64,000 nucleotides of DNA from CAVZVZ01 sp963778895 (GTDB taxonomy: Bacteria > Actinomycetota > Acidimicrobiia > Acidimicrobiales > Acidimicrobilacustridaceae): contig CAVZVZ010000002.1 in assembly GCA_963778895.1 (NCBI GenBank), positions 248,001 to 312,000 of the forward strand, given 5' to 3'. The notes below the pieces were generated by a model. That model had not been told where the DNA came from, ran no database searches, and worked only from the letters and a program-made list of their open reading frames with translations. Both the position numbers and the translations under genes were made by a program. Positions 36,816-46,284 of the stretch are shown here, piece after piece (positions within the stretch are counted from its first letter, which is position 1; each line of letters begins with the position of its first letter).

Positions 36816-37351
36816 CCACGTCTCGGCCGCTCCGGGTGGGCGTCGCCGAGCTCCGCAGGCGCCTCGGGACCCGCAAGCCGTACCACGCGCAGGCCGTCCT
36901 CGACGGTCTCGAGATCTCCACGGCGAGGGTCCCCCCTGGCGGTGAGATCGACGTCGACGTGCGACTCGAGTCGATCTCCAACGGGCTCGTGGTCGAGGGC
37001 ACGATCACCGCGCCTTGGCAGGGTGACTGCCGGCGTTGCCTCGAACCGGTCGAAGGGCTGGTGGAGACCCAGGTGAAGGAGATCTTCGAGCGCGAGCCGA
37101 TAGAGGGCGAGACCTACCAGCTCCGTGACGACGAGGTCGACCTCGAACCCATGGTGCGCGACGCGGTGCTGCTCGCGTTGCCCCTGGCGCCGTTGTGCCG
37201 ACCGGACTGCAGCGGACCGGCGCCCGAGGCCTTCCCGACGGGCGTCGAAGACGACCAGGCCGATGCCGATGCCGAGGCCGCACGACTGCGCGGTGAGCGC
37301 TGGTCAGCCCTCGACGAGCTGCGGTTCGAGGACGAAGAGAGCGGTTCCTGA
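36812..37351 (+). CDS. YceD/DUF177 family protein (23S rRNA accumulation)
   Basis: A 179-residue protein. The family core is ALVVEGTITA-like here (NGLVVEGTITAPWQGDCRRCLEPVEGLVETQVKEIFER). Cys pairs in CRRCLE and the downstream APLCRPDCSGPAP can bind zinc. YceD proteins are needed for 23S rRNA accumulation and L32-linked ribosome assembly, and almost always sit immediately before rpmF, as here. GTG start overlaps the preceding stop. The last 40 residues are acidic and variable. Confidence 0.85.
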   Translation: MTTSRPLRVGVAELRRRLGTRKPYHAQAVLDGLEISTARVPPGGEIDVDVRLESISNGLVVEGTITAPWQGDCRRCLEPVEGLVETQVKEIFEREPIEGETYQLRDDEVDLEPMVRDAVLLALPLAPLCRPDCSGPAPEAFPTGVEDDQADADAEAARLRGERWSALDELRFEDEESGS

Positions 37352-37376
37352 CCGCCGTGTCCTGGGCGAAGTCGGT

Positions 37377-37410
37377 CGCTTCGCTCATTACATCGGGCTC
37401 GCTTCGCTCA
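37377..37410. repeat. 11-bp direct repeat pair upstream of rpmF
   Basis: CGCTTCGCTCA occurs at 37377-37387 and again at 37400-37410, a period of 23 bp. It lies in the 138-bp leader between the DUF177 and L32 genes. The spacing of about two helical turns would suit tandem protein binding, but chance or a mobile short repeat is equally possible. Confidence 0.45.
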
Positions 37411-37489
37411 GATGGCCTGCGGGCCGCTAGCCTTTCCCGGCTCGCCAGAACCGATTCCCGCAACCCAGCACCGATTCCAGGAACCCCGC

Positions 37490-37669
37490 ATGGCTGTCCC
37501 GAAGAAGAAGACGTCGAAGTCGAAGAGCCGGAGCCGACGCGCGTCGGCCTGGCGCATCGGCTCGCCCGGCCGCAGCACCTGCCCGCGGTGCGGCGCGGTG
37601 AAGCGCCCCCACGTGGTGTGTGGCAACTGCGGCTGGTATCACGGCCGCCAAGCAATCGACGTCGACTGA
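37490..37669 (+). CDS. rpmF: 50S ribosomal protein L32, zinc-binding form
   Basis: A 59-residue protein. MAVPKKKTSKSKSRSRRASA is the L32 N-terminus, and STCPRCGAVKRPHVVCGNCGWYHGRQ carries the two CxxC zinc pairs. The Met before AVPKKKTSKS is the family start; an upstream in-frame reading is leader sequence. plsX follows by 16 bp, the common yceD-rpmF-plsX order. Confidence 0.95.
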   Translation: MAVPKKKTSKSKSRSRRASAWRIGSPGRSTCPRCGAVKRPHVVCGNCGWYHGRQAIDVD

Positions 37670-37685
37670 TTCCGGCCTCCGCCTG

Positions 37686-38679
37686 ATGTTGCCGATCGCG
37701 GTCGACGCCATGGGCGGCGACAAGGCACCGGGCGAGATCGTCGAAGGCGCTGTTCGCGCCAGCCGCGAGCTGGATGTGCCCGTGGTGCTCGTCGGTCGAC
37801 CCGACGAGATCACCGACGCCGGCGGGCTCGAGATCGTCCCGGCGTCCGAGGTCATCGCCATGGACGCCGACCCGGCGTCGAGCGTGCGCACGATGAAGGA
37901 CTCCTCGCTCGTGCGCGCCGCCGAGTTGGTGCGTGACGGCAAGGCCTCGGCGATGGTCAGCGCCGGCAACACCGGCGCCACCATGGCCAGCGCGTTGTTG
38001 CGGATGGGGCGGATCAAGGGTGTGTCCCGCCCGGCGATCGCCACGCCGATCCCGGTGCCCGGTTCGGACAGGCCCACCGTGCTCCTCGATGCCGGGGCCA
38101 ACGCCGAATGTCAGGCCGAGTGGTTGGTGCAGTTCGCGCAGATGGGCGCGGTGTACGCCAAAGCCCGCTACGGCATCGAAGCCCCCAAGGTGGCGCTGCT
38201 GTCGATCGGCGAGGAGCCCACCAAGGGCAACCATCTGGTGAAGGAGACCCACAAGCTGCTCGCGACCGGGGAGTGGCTCGGATCCACCGGGTCGCAGTTC
38301 GTCGGCAACGTCGAGGGTCGCGACCTCATGACCGACGAGGCCGACGTCGTGGTCACCGATGGCTTCACCGGCAACGTGGCCCTCAAGACGCTCGAAGGGG
38401 GCTTGAAGAGCCTGGTCGGGTCCCTGCTCGCCGCCTTCGATTCCTCCGACGAGGCCCGCGAGGCCTCGGCCACGCTCTGGCCGGTGCTCGGTCCCCTCTA
38501 CGGCTCGCTCGACCCCGAGAACACCGGCGGGGCCATGCTCCTCGGCGTCGAGCGGGGTCTGCATCATCAGCCACGGCTCGTCGTCGGGCACCGCGATCGT
38601 CAACGCCGTTCGGGTCGCCCGGGACATGGTCGAGGGTGAGGTCGTCGATCATCTGCGGGTGGCGATCCGCGGCGAGTGA
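37686..38679 (+). CDS. plsX: phosphate acyltransferase PlsX
   Basis: About 330 residues. It converts acyl-ACP to acyl-phosphate for phosphatidic-acid synthesis. MLPIAVDAMGGDKAPGEIVEGAV is the signature start. SAGNTGATMASALLRMGRIKGVSRPAIAT and LLDAGANAECQAEWLVQFA follow. LLSIGEEPTKGNHLVKET and VVVTDGFTGNVALKTLEG are the remaining motifs. An extra G in GGGG at 38554-38557 breaks the frame near the C-terminus. Repair gives MLLGVERVCIISHGSSSGTAIVNAVRVARDMVEGEVVDHL. It lies directly before acpP and would use its product. Confidence 0.93.
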
Positions 38680-38698
38680 CGGCCGCACTCATCGCGTT

Positions 38699-38732
38699 TC
38701 ACTGACTTTCGCCCCCTTTCAGTGAGCGAAAG
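38699..38732. promoter_or_regulatory. interleaved inverted repeats in the acpP leader
   Basis: Four contiguous 7-base blocks: TCACTGA (38699-38705) then CTTTCGC (38706-38712), a CCCCTT spacer, then TCAGTGA (38719-38725) and GCGAAAG (38726-38732). Block 1 is complementary to block 3 and block 2 to block 4, so the pairs interleave. As RNA this is the order of an H-type pseudoknot; as DNA it may be two overlapping operators. A possible -10 hexamer TAGACT follows at about 38746-38752, and an AAAGGAG ribosome site precedes the GTG start. Confidence 0.55.
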
Positions 38733-38820
38733 GGAAATGAGTCCGCTAGACTCTCGTCCGCCTCGATTTCAGCCCTCTGTGTGCAGAAATCGCCATCTAC
38801 CTGCACAAAAGGAGCCGTCG

Positions 38821-39111
38821 GTGCCCGCTGAGACGCACGTGGAGCAAGGCCCGCTCGACCGCAAAGCCGTCTTCGAGCTGATCCGCGATCGGCTCGCCGA
38901 CATCCTCGAGATCGAGCCGGGCACGATCAACGAGGGCGACTCCTTCGCCGACGATCTCGACGCCGATTCTCTGGCGCTCATCGAGTTGGTCGAAGCCCTC
39001 GAGGAAGAGCTCGGTGAGCGGTCGGTGGGTTTCCGCATCGAGGACGAGGATCTCGAGGACCTGAAGACCGTGCGCGACGCCGTCGACTACGTCGTCGCCA
39101 AGCTGGACTGA
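38821..39111 (+). CDS. acpP: acyl carrier protein
   Basis: A 96-residue acidic four-helix carrier. The phosphopantetheine attachment site is in SFADDLDADSLALIELVEALEEELG (the Ser of DSL). Helix 1 is RKAVFELIRDRLADILEIEPGTI, and helix 4 ends DAVDYVVAKLD. It carries growing chains for fatty-acid synthesis; plsX upstream and fakA further up use or feed this pathway. Starts at GTG after a strong AAAGGAG. The N-terminus (VPAETHVEQGPLD) is longer than in E. coli AcpP, as in many actinobacteria. Confidence 0.93.
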   Translation: MPAETHVEQGPLDRKAVFELIRDRLADILEIEPGTINEGDSFADDLDADSLALIELVEALEEELGERSVGFRIEDEDLEDLKTVRDAVDYVVAKLD

Positions 39112-39115
39112 CGCT

Positions 39116-39856
39116 CTGGACGACGACCTACGCTCCACGCTCGCCCAGCGACTCGGATACTCCTTCGCCGAGCCCGACGCGTTGACCCTCGCGCTCACGC
39201 ATCGCTCCTGGTGCGCGGAGAACCCCGGTCACGAATCGAACGAGCGGTTGGAGTTCCTCGGCGACGCCGTGCTCGGCATGGCGGTGGCCGAACACCTCTT
39301 CGCCGAGTTCCCGACGATGCCGGAAGCCGAGATGTCGAAGGTGCGCGCGTCGGTGGTGAGCGCATCCGCGCTGGCCGAGGTCGCCGCCGCCCTCGAGCTC
39401 GGCGCCGGGATGCGACTGGGCAAGGGCGAGGACGCGAGCGGCGGACGCGACAAGCCGTCGATCCTCGCCGACGCTCTCGAGGCCGTCATCGGCGCCATCT
39501 ACCGCGACGGCGGCTGGACGTCGGCACGCGCGGTGGTGCTCGATCTTCTCAGCGATCGCATCTACGTCGCCGCGGAAGGTCCCGGAGGTCAGGACTACAA
39601 GTCGCAGCTGCAAGAGCTGGCGGCGCGACATTTCGATCATCTGCCCGTGTACGAGTTGCGCGGTGAGGGACCCGACCATCAGAAACGGTTCTTCGCGCAG
39701 GTGCGACTAGGGGGCGAGATTCAAGGTGACGGTGAGGGAAGGTCCAAGAAACAAGCCGAACAACGGGCGGCCGAGGCGGCTTGGCATCGCCTCACGGCGC
39801 AGTTCGGTGGACACGGCCACAACCAGCCGGTCCAAGAAGGGGCGGGAGGCAGCTGA
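39116..39856 (+). CDS. rnc: ribonuclease III
   Basis: About 246 residues. The catalytic domain includes LALTHRSWCAENPGHESNERLEFLGDAVLGM (signature with Glu and Asp) and ILADALEAVIGAIYRDGGW. The dsRNA-binding domain follows: DYKSQLQELAARHFDHLPVYELRGEGPDH and KKQAEQRAAEAAWHRL. It processes rRNA and mRNA. The first conserved helix (LRSTLAQRLGYSFAEPDALTLAL) begins upstream of the first standard start (TTG 39182). The only codon fitting the domain is CTG at 39116, four bases after acpP, so a CTG start or a sequence error is implied. The stop overlaps mutM (TGATG). Confidence 0.88.
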   Translation: MDDDLRSTLAQRLGYSFAEPDALTLALTHRSWCAENPGHESNERLEFLGDAVLGMAVAEHLFAEFPTMPEAEMSKVRASVVSASALAEVAAALELGAGMRLGKGEDASGGRDKPSILADALEAVIGAIYRDGGWTSARAVVLDLLSDRIYVAAEGPGGQDYKSQLQELAARHFDHLPVYELRGEGPDHQKRFFAQVRLGGEIQGDGEGRSKKQAEQRAAEAAWHRLTAQFGGHGHNQPVQEGAGGS

Positions 39857-40693
39857 TGCCTGAACTACCAGAAGTAGAGACCATCCGACGCGAGCTCGAA
39901 CGAGACGTGATCGGCAAGCGGATCAAAGGCACCACCGTCAGCGGCACGCGCACCGTGCGCCGCCAGACGAAGAAGCAGTTCATCGCGCGCTTGGACGGCA
40001 CGAAGATCACCGGGGTCGACCGCAAGGGCAAGTACCTGCTGCTCAAGCTCGATACCGGCGACGTCGTGGTCATCCATCTGCGCATGAGCGGCCAGCTCCT
40101 GCGGCTGCCCAACAAAGAGCCCACGATCAAACACACCCATGTGGTCGTGACGTTCACCCAGGGCGGCCAGCTGCGCTTCGTCGATCCCCGCACGTTCGGC
40201 GAGCTGTTCGTCGTCAACGGCGAGAACCTGGCCGAGGAGGCGCCGGAGCTGATGACGCTCGGCGTCGATCCGGTCGAGGAGCCGATCTCGTGGACCGTCT
40301 TCGCCCGGCTCATGCTGGCCCATCCGATGAAGCTCAAGGCCTTCCTGATGGATCAGACGCTTGATCGCGGGGATCGGCAACATCTACAGCGACGAGATCC
40401 TGTTCGCCGCCGGCCTGCGGTACGACCGCATGACCGACTCGCTGTCGTCCCAGGAGATCCGCCGGTTGTACCGCGCCGTGGTCGAGACGCTGCACGAAGC
40501 GATCAAGTACGGCGGTTCGACGTTGGCCGATGAGGGCTACGTCGATCTCAACGGCCGCCCGGGCGAGTTCCAGGAGCACCACAAGGTGTACGCCCGTGAT
40601 CGCCAGCCCTGTCGACGCTGCCGGCGCAACCAGGTGGCCAAGGCCAAGTTCCAGGGCCGCTCCACGTACTTCTGCGAGGTCTGCCAGGTCTGA
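39856..40693 (+). CDS. mutM: formamidopyrimidine-DNA glycosylase
   Basis: About 278 residues. It excises 8-oxoguanine and nicks abasic sites. MPELPEVETIRRELE carries the catalytic Pro and Glu just after Met. DRKGKYLLLKLDTGDVVVIHLRMSGQL contains the catalytic Lys. The C-terminal CRRCRRNQVAKAKFQGRSTYFCEVC is the zinc finger. An extra T in the CTTG at 40360-40363 breaks the frame inside the H2TH domain. Repair gives MDQTLIAGIGNIYSDEILFAAGL, the family-specific segment. It is translationally coupled to rnc. Confidence 0.94.
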
Positions 40694-40759
40694 CCTGGCT
40701 CCCACTTCCGAAATTGGCGTCTCGTTGGACAAATGGTGTCGTTCTCACGCCCGAGTTCA

Positions 40760-40796
40760 GCTGGTCGTGACCATGATCCGCTGGTCACGGAGCAGC
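40760..40796. terminator. stem-loop in the mutM-smc gap
   Basis: GCTG (40760-40763) plus CGTGACC (40766-40772) pairs with GGTCACG (40783-40789) plus CAGC (40793-40796) around a 10-base loop, with a small internal loop. It lies 67 bp after mutM and 50 bp before smc. No T-run follows, so a factor-dependent terminator or an mRNA 5' structure for smc are both possible. Confidence 0.45.
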
Positions 40797-40845
40797 CACT
40801 AGGGTCGACGACGCCAGCGGAGTCGAGGCCGAAACCGGAGCACAC

Positions 40846-43800
40846 GTGTACCTGAAGTCGCTCAATCTGAAGGGCTTCAAGTCCTTCGCCGAGAGCACAA
40901 CGCTCGATCTGGAACCGGGGGTGACGGTCGTCGTCGGCCCCAACGGGAGCGGCAAGTCGAACGTCGTCGACGCCATCGCCTGGGTGCTCGGCGCGCAAGC
41001 ACCGAGCGCGGTGCGGTCGCAGAAGATGGACGACGTCATCTTCGCCGGCACGTCCAATCGCCAAGCGTTGGGTCGGGCCGAGGTCGGCCTCACGATCGAC
41101 AACTCGTCGGGCATCTTGCCGATCGAGTTCAACGAGGTGACGATCACACGCACGCTGTTCCGCACGGGCGACAGCGAGTACGCGATCAACGGCGCGCCGT
41201 GCCGGCTGCTCGACATCCAAGAGCTGCTGTCCGACAGCGGTGTCGGCCGTCAACAGCACGTGATCATCAGCCAGGGCCAGATCGACGCCGTGCTCAACGC
41301 GCGGGCCGAAGAGCGCCGCCTGATCATCGAAGAGGCCGCGGGCGTCCTCAAGTACCGCAAGCGCAAGGAGAAGTCCGAGCGCCGCTTGCAGGCCACCGAA
41401 GGCAACCTGTTGCGGCTGCAGGATCTGCTGCGCGAGGTTCGGCGCCAGCTCCGTCCGCTCGAGCGTCAGGCCGAAGCGGCGCGTCGCCACGGTGGTCTCG
41501 TGACCGAGCTCACCGACCTGCGGATCTTCGTGGCCGGTCGTGAGCTCGAATCGCTCAAGCGCAAGCTCGACAATGCGGCCGCGCAGCGCACCGACATGCA
41601 ACAGACCGAGCGCGAGCTCAAGACTCGGCTCGCCGACCTCGACACGCGTGTCATGAGCACCGAATCCAAGTTGTCCGCGATGGGCGGCGACGATCTGGGT
41701 GATTCGCTCGGCGAGCTTCGAGTCGCTGAACGAGCGCTCGCGCGGTTTGAGCACGTTGCTCGCCGAGCGATTGCGGGGCATCGAACGCGAACGACATGCC
41801 TTCGTCGACCAAGGAGTGATCGCGACGCTCGAGGCCGAGTCGGCCCGCCTGCGCGGTGAGCTCACCGAGGTCGAAGGCGAAGCCGACGCACTGGCGCCCG
41901 AGGCCGCCGCGTTCGCCGCGGCCGAAGCCGCGCTCGCCGCCGAGCGCGAGGCGTTCCAACAGCAGTGGGGTGACGGCGTACCGGCCCCCAGCGGTCAGGC
42001 CGCCGAGGTGCGAGGCGAGCTGGTCGCGTTGCGTGGCGCCGTCGAGCGCGGTTCGGCCGAGCAACAACGAGTTGTCGCCCGCCTGGCCGGTTTGCGCGAG
42101 AAGCAGCAGACCTTGCAGGACGAAGCCGATCGGTTGCGCAACGACCTCGCTGCGGCCGAACAATCCGAGTTGCCGCTCGTCGCGTCGATCGACGACGCCG
42201 AGCGACGTCGCACCGATGGCGAAGCGACGTTGGCCGCGGCCGAAGAAGCTCATCGCGCGGCCGAGAGCGACCTGCACGCGTCGCGTGCACGCGCCGAAGC
42301 CCTGGCTCTGGCGCTCGACGAGGCTCGGACGCGCGCCGGCGCCGAACGGCTGGCCGATGTCGACGGTGTGCTCGGCACCCTGCTCGACGTCGTCGAGGTC
42401 GATGCCGGCTGGGAGGCCGCTTTCGAAGCCGCCGCCGGCGAGGCCCTCGCGGCCGTCGTCGTCGAAGGACGGGACGCCGCTCGGCGAGCCATAGCTGCGC
42501 TGCACGCCGACGCGCTGCCCGGTGCGGTGCTGGCGCTCGGTGGCGCGCATGCTCTGCGCACCGCTCCCGCGGTCGGGGAGCGGCTCCGCAACCACGTGCG
42601 TTCCCACCGACCCGAAGTCGAGCAGCTGCTCAACGCCGTCATCGGCCACGCCGTCGTCGTCGACGGTGGATGGGAAGCCGCGGTCGATGCGGCGCTCGCC
42701 TACCCCGATGCCATCGTCGTCACGGCCCACGGCGACCGCTTCGGGTTGACCGGTTGGCGGGTCGGGCTCGCGGCCGCAGGCGCCACGGGTGCGGCCCTCG
42801 AAGAAGCCGAACGGCGAGCAGAACAGGCTGCCTTTGCCGTCGAGCAGGCGGCGGCGCGACTGACCGAGGCGCGAGCGTCGGTCGATGATGCGCGACGCGT
42901 CGAATCCGAGCTCGGTCGATCGCTCGACGACAACGACGGGCGTCTCAGCGCAGCCGGCGATGGACTGCAGCGGGTCGAGACCGATCGTCGTGACGCAGTG
43001 CGCGAGGCCGCGACGCTTGCAGAGGACACCTCGACGAGCTCAGCGAGCGCATCGCCCGCGAGCAGGCCCGCGTGGTCGAGCTGGAGCAGATGCTGCCGCG
43101 CCTCGAGGACGCCGAGACCGAGACGGTCGAGAGCGGCCGGCGGATGGGCGAGGCGCGCACACACATCGAGGAGCGGGCCGGTGAGGTCGGCGCCCTGCGC
43201 ACCGACATCGAGGTGCGGGCCGCGGCGGTCGACGAGCGCCGTCAGTTCCTGAGCCGACGTCTGGCCGAGCTCGAGGAGCGACTCGAAGGCGCTGCCGCCG
43301 AACGAGCCGCTGCGGCCGACCGTCGGGTGCAGCTCGACGTGAAGCAGGTCGCCACCGAACGGCTCATGGCCTTCGTGGCCGAGCGTTCGACCGAGATCGA
43401 CACGGTGCTCGTCGACCTGCGCGAACGCCGGCGCCGCCAGTCGGAGGCCGCCCGGGCGGTGGCCGCCGAGCTCGATGCACTGCGACGCGAGCGAGCCGAG
43501 GCCGAGAAGCAGCTCGGTGAGCTACGCGAGCGCCTGCAACGTGTCGAGCTCGAGGACGCCGAGACCAAGCTGCGGATCGAGACCGCGGTCGAGGCGCTCC
43601 GACGTGACCTCGACAAGGAACCCGCGCAAGCGATGGCGGCGGAGTGCCCCGAGCTGCCGGAGGGCATCTCGCCCACGGCGCGGGTGCGCGATCTCGAACG
43701 AGAGTTGCGCATCATGGGCCCGATCAATCCGCTGGCCCTCGAGGAGTTCGAAGCTTTGCAGGAGCGCCACGAGTTCCTGCAGCAGCAGCTCGACGACGTG

Positions 43801-44466
43801 AAGGAGTCGCGACGCGAGCTGGCCAAGATCATCAAGGCCATCGACAGCGAGATCGTGAGCGTCTTCGCGGCCGCGTTCGCCGACGTAGCCGCCAACTTCG
43901 AGCACCTGTTCGAATCACTGTTCCCTGGCGGTACCGGGCGGTTGAAGTTGACCGACCCCGACAACCTGCTCGAGACCGGGCTCGAGGTCGAGGCCAAGCC
44001 GTCGGGCAAGAACGTGAAGAAGCTGTCGCTCCTGTCCGGTGGCGAGCGCTCGCTCACCGCACTGGCGTTCCTGTTCGCCGTGTTCCGCAGCCGCCCGTCA
44101 CCGTTCTATGTGATGGACGAGGTCGAGGCCGCGCTCGACGACATCAACCTTCATCGTTTTCTGAGCCTTGTCGAAGAGTTCCGACGCGAGGCGCAGCTCA
44201 TCATCGTCAGTCACCAGAAGCGCACGATGGAAGCCGCCGACTGCTTGTACGGCGTGACCATGCAACCAGGCGGCTCGAGCCGAGTCGTGTCGGAGAAAGT
44301 GGCGCCGGAGCCTGACTCCTGGTCGGATCCGGCTTTGCCGGTCCGACTAAGGAAGTCTGTGGAACCAGAGCAGGCTGCAGCCGGCGGCGGTGAAGGAGAA
44401 CAGCAGGGCTCCGGCGATGAACCACGTCGAGATCTCGCGTTGCTCGGTGTCGTAGCCGACAGATGA
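40846..44466 (+). CDS. smc: chromosome segregation protein SMC
   Basis: About 1200 residues, normal for SMC, the condensin ATPase. MYLKSLNLKGFKSFAEST and VVVGPNGSGKSNVVDAIAWVLG form the N-terminal head with Walker A. Long coiled coils follow, with the hinge around DVDGVLGTLLDVVEVDAGWEAAFEAAAGEALAAVVVEG. The C-terminal head has KLSLLSGGERSLTALAFLFAVF and FYVMDEVEAALDDINLHRFL. Three extra bases are inferred: GGG at 41697-41699, TT at 43017-43018 and GG at 43024-43025. The reading runs 120 bp into the convergent VWA gene. A further error may hide an earlier stop (TAA at 44347-44350 lies in another frame). GTG start. Confidence 0.93.
44322..44347. terminator. stem-loop between convergent smc and VWA genes
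   Basis: GTCGGA-t-CCGGC (44322-44333), a TTT loop, and GCCGG-TCCGAC (44337-44347) form an 11-bp GC-rich stem with one bulged base. It abuts the VWA stop codon. Position between convergent genes fits a bidirectional terminator, although no T-run is present on either strand. Confidence 0.5.
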
Positions 44467-45300
44467 TCCGATGTTCTCGTACACCTCGGTGAGCTGCTTC
44501 TCGCTGGCCGCGGCGTAGAACTTGCCGCTCGTCTGGTTGGCGATGTCCTGCAGCGCCTGCTTGTCGACGGGGACGGGGATTGGATACGGCTGCTCGGGCA
44601 CGCGGATCGTGCCGTTCTCCGTTCCGAAGGCGATGGTCGAAACGGGGACGTTGGCCTGAACGGCCGCGTCGGCGGCGTCTTCGTTCGGACGGCCGACCGT
44701 TGTCGTGCCGTCGGACATCAACACGATCCGCGCTGGAGGTTGTGTGCCTTGATCGTCGGGCGGCACCGACGAGATGGCGTCGAGCGACGCGAAGATCGCG
44801 TCACCGATCGCCGTGCTCTCGCCGAGCGTCAAGGTGTCGATGCTCTGTGCGACACGCTCTCGATCGGTCGTGGGCGGCACCTTCAACGCGGCCGAGCCGT
44901 TGAACGACACCAAACCGACGTTGATCTTCGGCGGGATGATCTCGAGGAATCGCTTGGCGGCGGACTGTGCCGCTTCGAGGCGAGTCGGCGCGACGTCGGT
45001 GGCCTCCATCGACAATGAGGTGTCGATGGCCAGCATGATCGTGGCCCGCTCGCGTGGAATGCGCTCGTCGCGCGCCGGTTGCGCGAAACCGAGGACCAAT
45101 GTGGTGAGCGCAACCAGGTAGATGACTGCGGCGATGTGTCGACGCCAGCCGGGGCGCTTGGGTGCGACGGACGACAGCAGGTTCACGTTGGTGAACCGCA
45201 CCGTGTAGGCGCGCCGTCGCCACTGCAGCAGGATGTAGCCGGCCGCGAGCGCCACGACGGCGATCATCAGCCAGAGTCGTTGTGGTGAAAGGAAGGTCAT
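44347..45300 (-). CDS. BatA-like membrane protein with von Willebrand factor A domain
   Basis: A 317-residue protein. TM segments LWLMIAVVALAAGYILL and HIAAVIYLVALTTLVLGFA flank a short loop. A VWA domain follows, with the MIDAS metal motif MLAIDTSLSMEATDV, later metal-site residues GESTAIGDAI and VLMSDGTTTVGRP. A C-terminal TM (WFIAGALLFSFTAAGCSLLW) closes it. With MoxR and DUF58 proteins such VWA proteins form a chaperone-like complex in envelope or metal-centre maturation. The ATG overlaps the DUF58 stop (ATGA), so the genes are coupled. Confidence 0.88.
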   Translation of the reverse strand: MTFLSPQRLWLMIAVVALAAGYILLQWRRRAYTVRFTNVNLLSSVAPKRPGWRRHIAAVIYLVALTTLVLGFAQPARDERIPRERATIMLAIDTSLSMEATDVAPTRLEAAQSAAKRFLEIIPPKINVGLVSFNGSAALKVPPTTDRERVAQSIDTLTLGESTAIGDAIFASLDAISSVPPDDQGTQPPARIVLMSDGTTTVGRPNEDAADAAVQANVPVSTIAFGTENGTIRVPEQPYPIPVPVDKQALQDIANQTSGKFYAAASEKQLTEVYENIGSSVGYDTEQREISTWFIAGALLFSFTAAGCSLLWFHRLP

Positions 45301-46242
45301 GGTCGCACCCTGCTGAGCGCATCGACGCGCTCACGTCTCCAGGCTACGAACCGGACGAGCTCGAGCAACCAGTCTCGATCGGTTCGCAGCACGAGGTGAT
45401 CGGCCCCTGCGGCACGAATGCGACGAGCGATGTCGGCACGTTGCGCTGCGGCGGCCTCGGCGAACTTGCTGCGCATGGCGCCACTCGAGGTCTGGACCTC
45501 GATACGTTCACCGGTTTCGGGATCTTCGAGCTCGACGACGCCCACGTCGGGCAGTTCGAGCTCGCGGGGATCGACGACTTCGACCGCCAGGGTCTCGTGT
45601 CGAACCGACAACGTGCGGAGCGCGTTGTCCCACGGCCCGTCGTCGAGGAAGTCAGAGATGATGACGGCCAGACCGCGCCGTACGCATGGTGGCCGACATG
45701 CGACGCAACCCACCACCGAGGTCGGCCGCGCCGGCGTGTTCGTTCTGAGCGCTCGTCACCACTCGTTGCAGCAGCGCGAGCAGATGGTTCCGTCCCGTTC
45801 GAGCCGGGATCGTGCTCAACCGTTCTCCCTCGAGGGTGATCGCTCCGATGCGATTACCCGCGCGTGAGGTGAGGAAGCCGACGGCCGCGAGCGCGGCCAC
45901 CGCCAAGTCACGTTTGAGGCAGTCCGCCGTGCCGAAACCCAGGCTTGCGGACAGGTCGATCATCGCCCATGTCTCGAGCTCTCGATCGGCGATCGTCTCG
46001 CGCACGTGCGGGGCTTGAAGTCGCGCCGTGACGTTCCAATCCATGCGGCGAACGTCGTCGCCGGGTTGGTAGATGCGCGTCTCGCCGAGATCGGAGCCGT
46101 GACCGGGGACGAGTCCTCGGTAGTCGCCCTGCAGGATCCCGTCGAGTCGACGCGTGATCGACAACTCGAGTCGTCGCAACAGCTCGGCCGACGGCGTGGC
46201 GAGCACGCTCGGCGGCAGGTTGGCGGGCTGGTCGCTGCTCAT
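45297..46242 (-). CDS. DUF58 family protein (MoxR partner)
   Basis: About 314 residues. The DUF58 core is GLVPGHGSDLGETRIYQPGDDVRRMDWNVTARLQAPHVRE, followed by a degenerate VWA-like fold (ETWAMIDLSASLGFGTADCLKRDLAVAALAAVGFL). The C-terminal part is VIISDFLDDGPWDNALRTLSVRHETLAVEVVDPRE. One surplus base at CC 45673-45674 breaks the frame; repair reads MRTARLAVIISDFLDD. It is the middle gene of moxR-DUF58-VWA and is probably recruited to the membrane by the VWA protein. No TM segment is obvious in this version. Confidence 0.86.
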
Positions 46243-46284
46243 GAACGCGGTTGCGACCACGGTGAGCCGTCGGGGCCGGCGGCA

